Positions 61,051-64,000 of a stretch of 64,000 bases of DNA are shown here, piece after piece. Origin of the DNA: Ptiloglossa arizonensis (lineage: Eukaryota; Arthropoda; Insecta; Hymenoptera; Colletidae); the NCBI RefSeq assembly GCF_051014685.1, contig NC_135055.1, positions 16,666,001 to 16,730,000 on the forward strand, written 5' to 3'. Made by a program: the position numbers and the translations under genes. The notes beneath the pieces were generated by a model. That model was not told the origin of the DNA. It did no database searches and saw only the letters and a program-made list of their open reading frames with translations. The first letter of the stretch is position 1. Every line of letters begins with the position of its first letter.

Positions 61051-62124
61051 CTGATCCCTCGCGACGATTTGGTATATCGAAAATACGAGCGCGCCTCGAA
61101 CAGGTGCGTACGAGTTATGTCGGACTGCCAATTTATTTTTCCGTTAATTATGAATAAATGCCACATTTTCCTTATCTTATGGTCGGAGATAAAAAAAAAA
61201 AATACTCGTAACGCGTAATTCGAAACAGTGAAAAAATTCCAAACCTTCACGTTTCCATTTCTGGTATCTGTATTTGCATTACATTTCAACCGATGTCCAA
61301 TTATACTTCCACTGAGATCTAAATATTACATTATAACCGATACTTAGCAGACGAATTTTCCATTTTTGACTACCTGTGAGAAAAACTGCTACTCGAAATG
61401 CAATTGTTTCGTACGTGACGAAAATAGATCGCACACTCGAAAAAAAAAGAAAAAAGTTGAAGCAAGTCGAGGCAACGCGAGAGACCGATAAAGTAGATCA
61501 AAACGAGCATACTCGCGGCCGGTTTCGCGATCGTGGAAACGACTTTGTTTATCGTCCCACCGCGGGCGTCGTGAGGAACGTTCTCCGTCCGTGGAAGGGT
61601 GTGCACGATCTGGGTGGTATGAGAAGTGAACCATCCGGAAAATGGAAGTCGGTCGGTGGTGTCCGAAAGAGGCCTCGAAATTGCGAAAGACGATAGGGAG
61701 GGCCACGGGTCGGCTTTCTTTGATCCACGGCCCGTGTACACACCTTTGCGTCGTCCCGAAAAACCGAAACCTCATTATTATCCCCGCGGGCCGAAAATCC
61801 AACGCGACGACGCGTCTACGCGTACACTTATACCTGACGCCTCGAGCTTTCGATTTCACGCCCTCGGCACCCCTCGGATTAATCGCTTTTCGAAAAACGC
61901 CCTTTCGAGTTTTCCACGGACGAGAACCTCGCGCGAGCAATCTACGGATGACTGCACGGAAACTCGAACTTCTGGGCGGTGATTCTTTCAGGCCGTTCGA
62001 CGATTTGCGTAACCAATTTACCCTAATTGTATTCGTTTATACTTTCCTCGTGGGTGTTACAACGACGCGGATCGCGGAGAAATATACGTCTCGGCTGTTG
62101 CTTCGGGTTATCGGAAATTTAACG
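61051..62124. other. Unique DNA
   Basis: No recognised gene. C-rich at 61201-61320 (15 G, 28 C) after a G-rich stretch at 60661-60720 (21 G, 9 C). Dense overlapping frames at 61370-62145 on both strands reflect high GC. Confidence 0.45.
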
Positions 62125-62400
62125 GATTATGCATCCACAGAGTGAAACAAGAATTCTATATTTTTATATTTAGGTCATTTTCAGTAATTGAATCGATCTT
62201 GATCGTGCTACGTGTTCTTAAGTGTGTGTGTTAACAAAAGTTCCACGTTTCGAAATGGGATGACTTTAGATTACATTAGAAGCTTTTGATGTATCCATAG
62301 GGTAAAAAAAAGCTTTCTCTTCAGAAAGTAGATAAATCGATCCAGATTGTATCACACGCTCTTAGGTCTGTGTCGTCAATAGAAAAAGAATTGCTACCAT
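62125..62400. repeat. Diverged duplication, 144 bp apart
   Basis: aatcgatc followed by gtgYtaYgtg/gtatcacac, then tcttaRgtNtgtgt and aaaag occurs at 62191 and 62335. Upstream halves share tatccaNag. Confidence 0.6.
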
Positions 62401-64000
62401 TTTCTAAAAAATGATCATAAGTGTTCGACGAGTACTCTTCGTAATTGCCATTCGAAAATCCGAGGATCTGCTAGTAAATAACTGCAGCTTTATGGACCCA
62501 CTTACCAGGGTACTTTCTTCAGTCTGAATACCGGTCAATAATCCACGATGATTTTACAAAGGTACGAGAAGGGACAGTCTCGAATTTTGAAAGAGGGCCA
62601 CGTTGCGCTAAAAAGGTCGGCGCATCGTGGGACCCCCGTGGAGAGGAATATATAGGTGCCGTAAAAAGGTGTAAAAAGAATTCGCGTTTCTGGCGAGCTT
62701 TTTCGAAGGCGTCGTAAAGCAATTAGCGGACTAATAAGTGACACGCATCGATCGATACCGCGCTACCTGAGGGCCCCAGCTCGCGCTCCGGGAGGACCGG
62801 AGATTCCGGTGCACCATAAACGAGGGTACCGTAAATAGTGGAACCGGCCGGGGGTAAAATGCGGGACGTGAAACTGTAAAACAGCCCGATGGTTCGCGTT
62901 ATATTCCCCCGTGCAGTTTGTCTATATTTTTTGTTTCTCTCTCTCTCCCTTTTTCTCGCGTTCTCTTCCTCTTTTTTTTCTTCTTTTTTTTGTTAAATTA
63001 CCGCTTCATTGAACGTTATGCCGCCGCTGCGAACCGTTCGACCTGAATTAGAGAGGGCAGAGGAAAATGAGAAGCGAGAGAGAAAGAGGGAGAGAGGAGA
63101 AAAAACACCACCTCTCTTTCGACGAAAATAGCGGCCAGTAAAGTTCACCACGGGCTCTTAAGAACTTTTTCCGCGCGAAAAAGTGGGGAGAACAATCGAC
63201 GGCGAATGCGTCTAGAGTTTCCGCAAGTGGGCGAGCAATTCGAAAAAGAAAACAACGCGAGACGGAGAGAGGGGGGGAGAGGTAGAATACCTATCGAGTG
63301 CAACAAAAAATTCATGGAGGAAATTGTTCGGTAAAAAAGAAAGAAAAATAGAAAAATCCATACACGGGAATGTGGTTGCAGGGAACGACCTGTGCACTTG
63401 ATGTCAAGCGGTACTGGGTCACTCGAGGTGTACGGAGACAAAAAAACAAACAAAAGAAAATGAAAAAAAAAAACACAGTTTTCACGCTTTTCGAGGAAAC
63501 ACTGCTCGATTTAATTTTTTTTTCTTCTTTCGCCTCGTGGATATTACACGTGCGCGTCGAGATTTCCGAGAAGAGGGCGCGCGCAGAAAGAGAGAGATTT
63601 GATTTACAAGTTGCTGGGAAACCCTATCGAGGTTGGCCCAATTTTCACGTCCCGACAAATCATCGAAGGAAAATAATGTTTCGGCGCACCTGGCCCCTAG
63701 AGACCTCCCCCGTGGCAGCTACGAGTGGTGGTTAAAACGTTCCCGGATAGAAATAAACTTTTCTTCCCGGCCGGTTACACGCGCCGTCTCATAGAATCAA
63801 AACCTCTAATTTCGCGCGTAATGGGACGTCTTTATTATTCCCGGAGGGTGGCGAACTACCTAGGAGACCGAAGGAGCTCCTCGTGGGGGGTTGGAGCGAT
63901 TTTCGCAGGGGACGCGCGAGTAGAATCTCGCGTGTCGCGTTTCCTTGCTTTTTTTTGTCTTTTTTTTTTTCTCGAAAATCGAAATTGCCGTAACGGTAAC
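62401..64000. other. CpG-rich unique DNA with pyrimidine and purine tracts
   Basis: No gene recognised. A pyrimidine tract at 62935-62995 is followed by a purine tract at 63048-63108; the two could pair. A purine-rich run with seven G is near 63260-63280. The window ends in a T-rich tract. Confidence 0.45.

Noticed and set aside
60657..61289. 210-codon minus-strand frame, the longest in the window
   Set aside because: It is Phe, Ser, Ile and Lys-rich, includes a run of Lys from an A/T tract and crosses a 43-bp duplication. It looks like low-complexity AT-rich DNA.

Overview
This window looks like non-coding nuclear DNA from an animal, most likely an insect and quite possibly a hymenopteran (bee, wasp or ant). 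The reasons are: no reading frame longer than about 210 codons in 64 kb, and none that I recognise as a protein family; abundant, undepleted CpG; alternation between CpG-rich unique blocks and AT-rich valleys; microsatellites; and a short TTAA-flanked element of piggyBac type. The taxonomic call is inference. There are no operons, no rRNA, no recognisable tRNA and no CRISPR array. The segment could be intergenic DNA or the inside of a very large intron; the sequence alone does not decide.

Layout. 0-4.5 kb: CpG-rich unique DNA with two hairpins and a paired G-run/C-run block. 4.5-18 kb: a series of AT-rich valleys, most holding a diverged tandem array (units about 50-220 bp) at 4.5, 7.5, 9.1, 11.0, 11.7, 14.0, 15.8 and 17.1 kb, plus a foldback region at 6.0-6.6 kb. 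18.8-19.4 kb: a CpG-rich block with homeodomain-like TAATTA inverted repeats. 19.4-22.3 kb: a repeat family split by about 1.2 kb of unrelated DNA. 23.4-32.7 kb: more arrays (23.4, 25.4, 27.4, 30.3, 32.5 kb) and a (CT)24 microsatellite. 33.07-33.69 kb: a likely non-autonomous piggyBac-like element holding a long inverted repeat. 34-39.7 kb: arrays, including an exact 13 x 30 bp minisatellite. 40-42 kb: a CpG-rich block with a TAATTA cluster. 42.8-45.7 kb: three arrays with units of 136, 162 and 183 bp. 45.7-50.1 kb: mostly unique. 50.2-57.6 kb: further arrays, a 30-bp minisatellite with palindromic cores, a (TTC)19 tract, and a second split repeat family. 57.6-64 kb: mostly unique.

The most striking signal is not a gene. 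In some two dozen valleys the + strand goes from G/T-rich on the left to C/A-rich on the right, always with the same polarity as far as I can see by eye. Tandem arrays usually sit on or beside the switch. In at least two arrays (about 21.0-22.3 and 36.2-37.4 kb) homologous copies lie on both sides and differ in the direction of the local skew, so the skew looks like a position-dependent mutational process rather than inherited composition. A second signal is a motif, GGGTC-N6-GACCC with exactly six bases between the arms, found five times.

There are no genes to link into a pathway here. The annotation is therefore one of repeats, structural motifs, a mobile element and weak regulatory candidates, with the remaining unique DNA described block by block.
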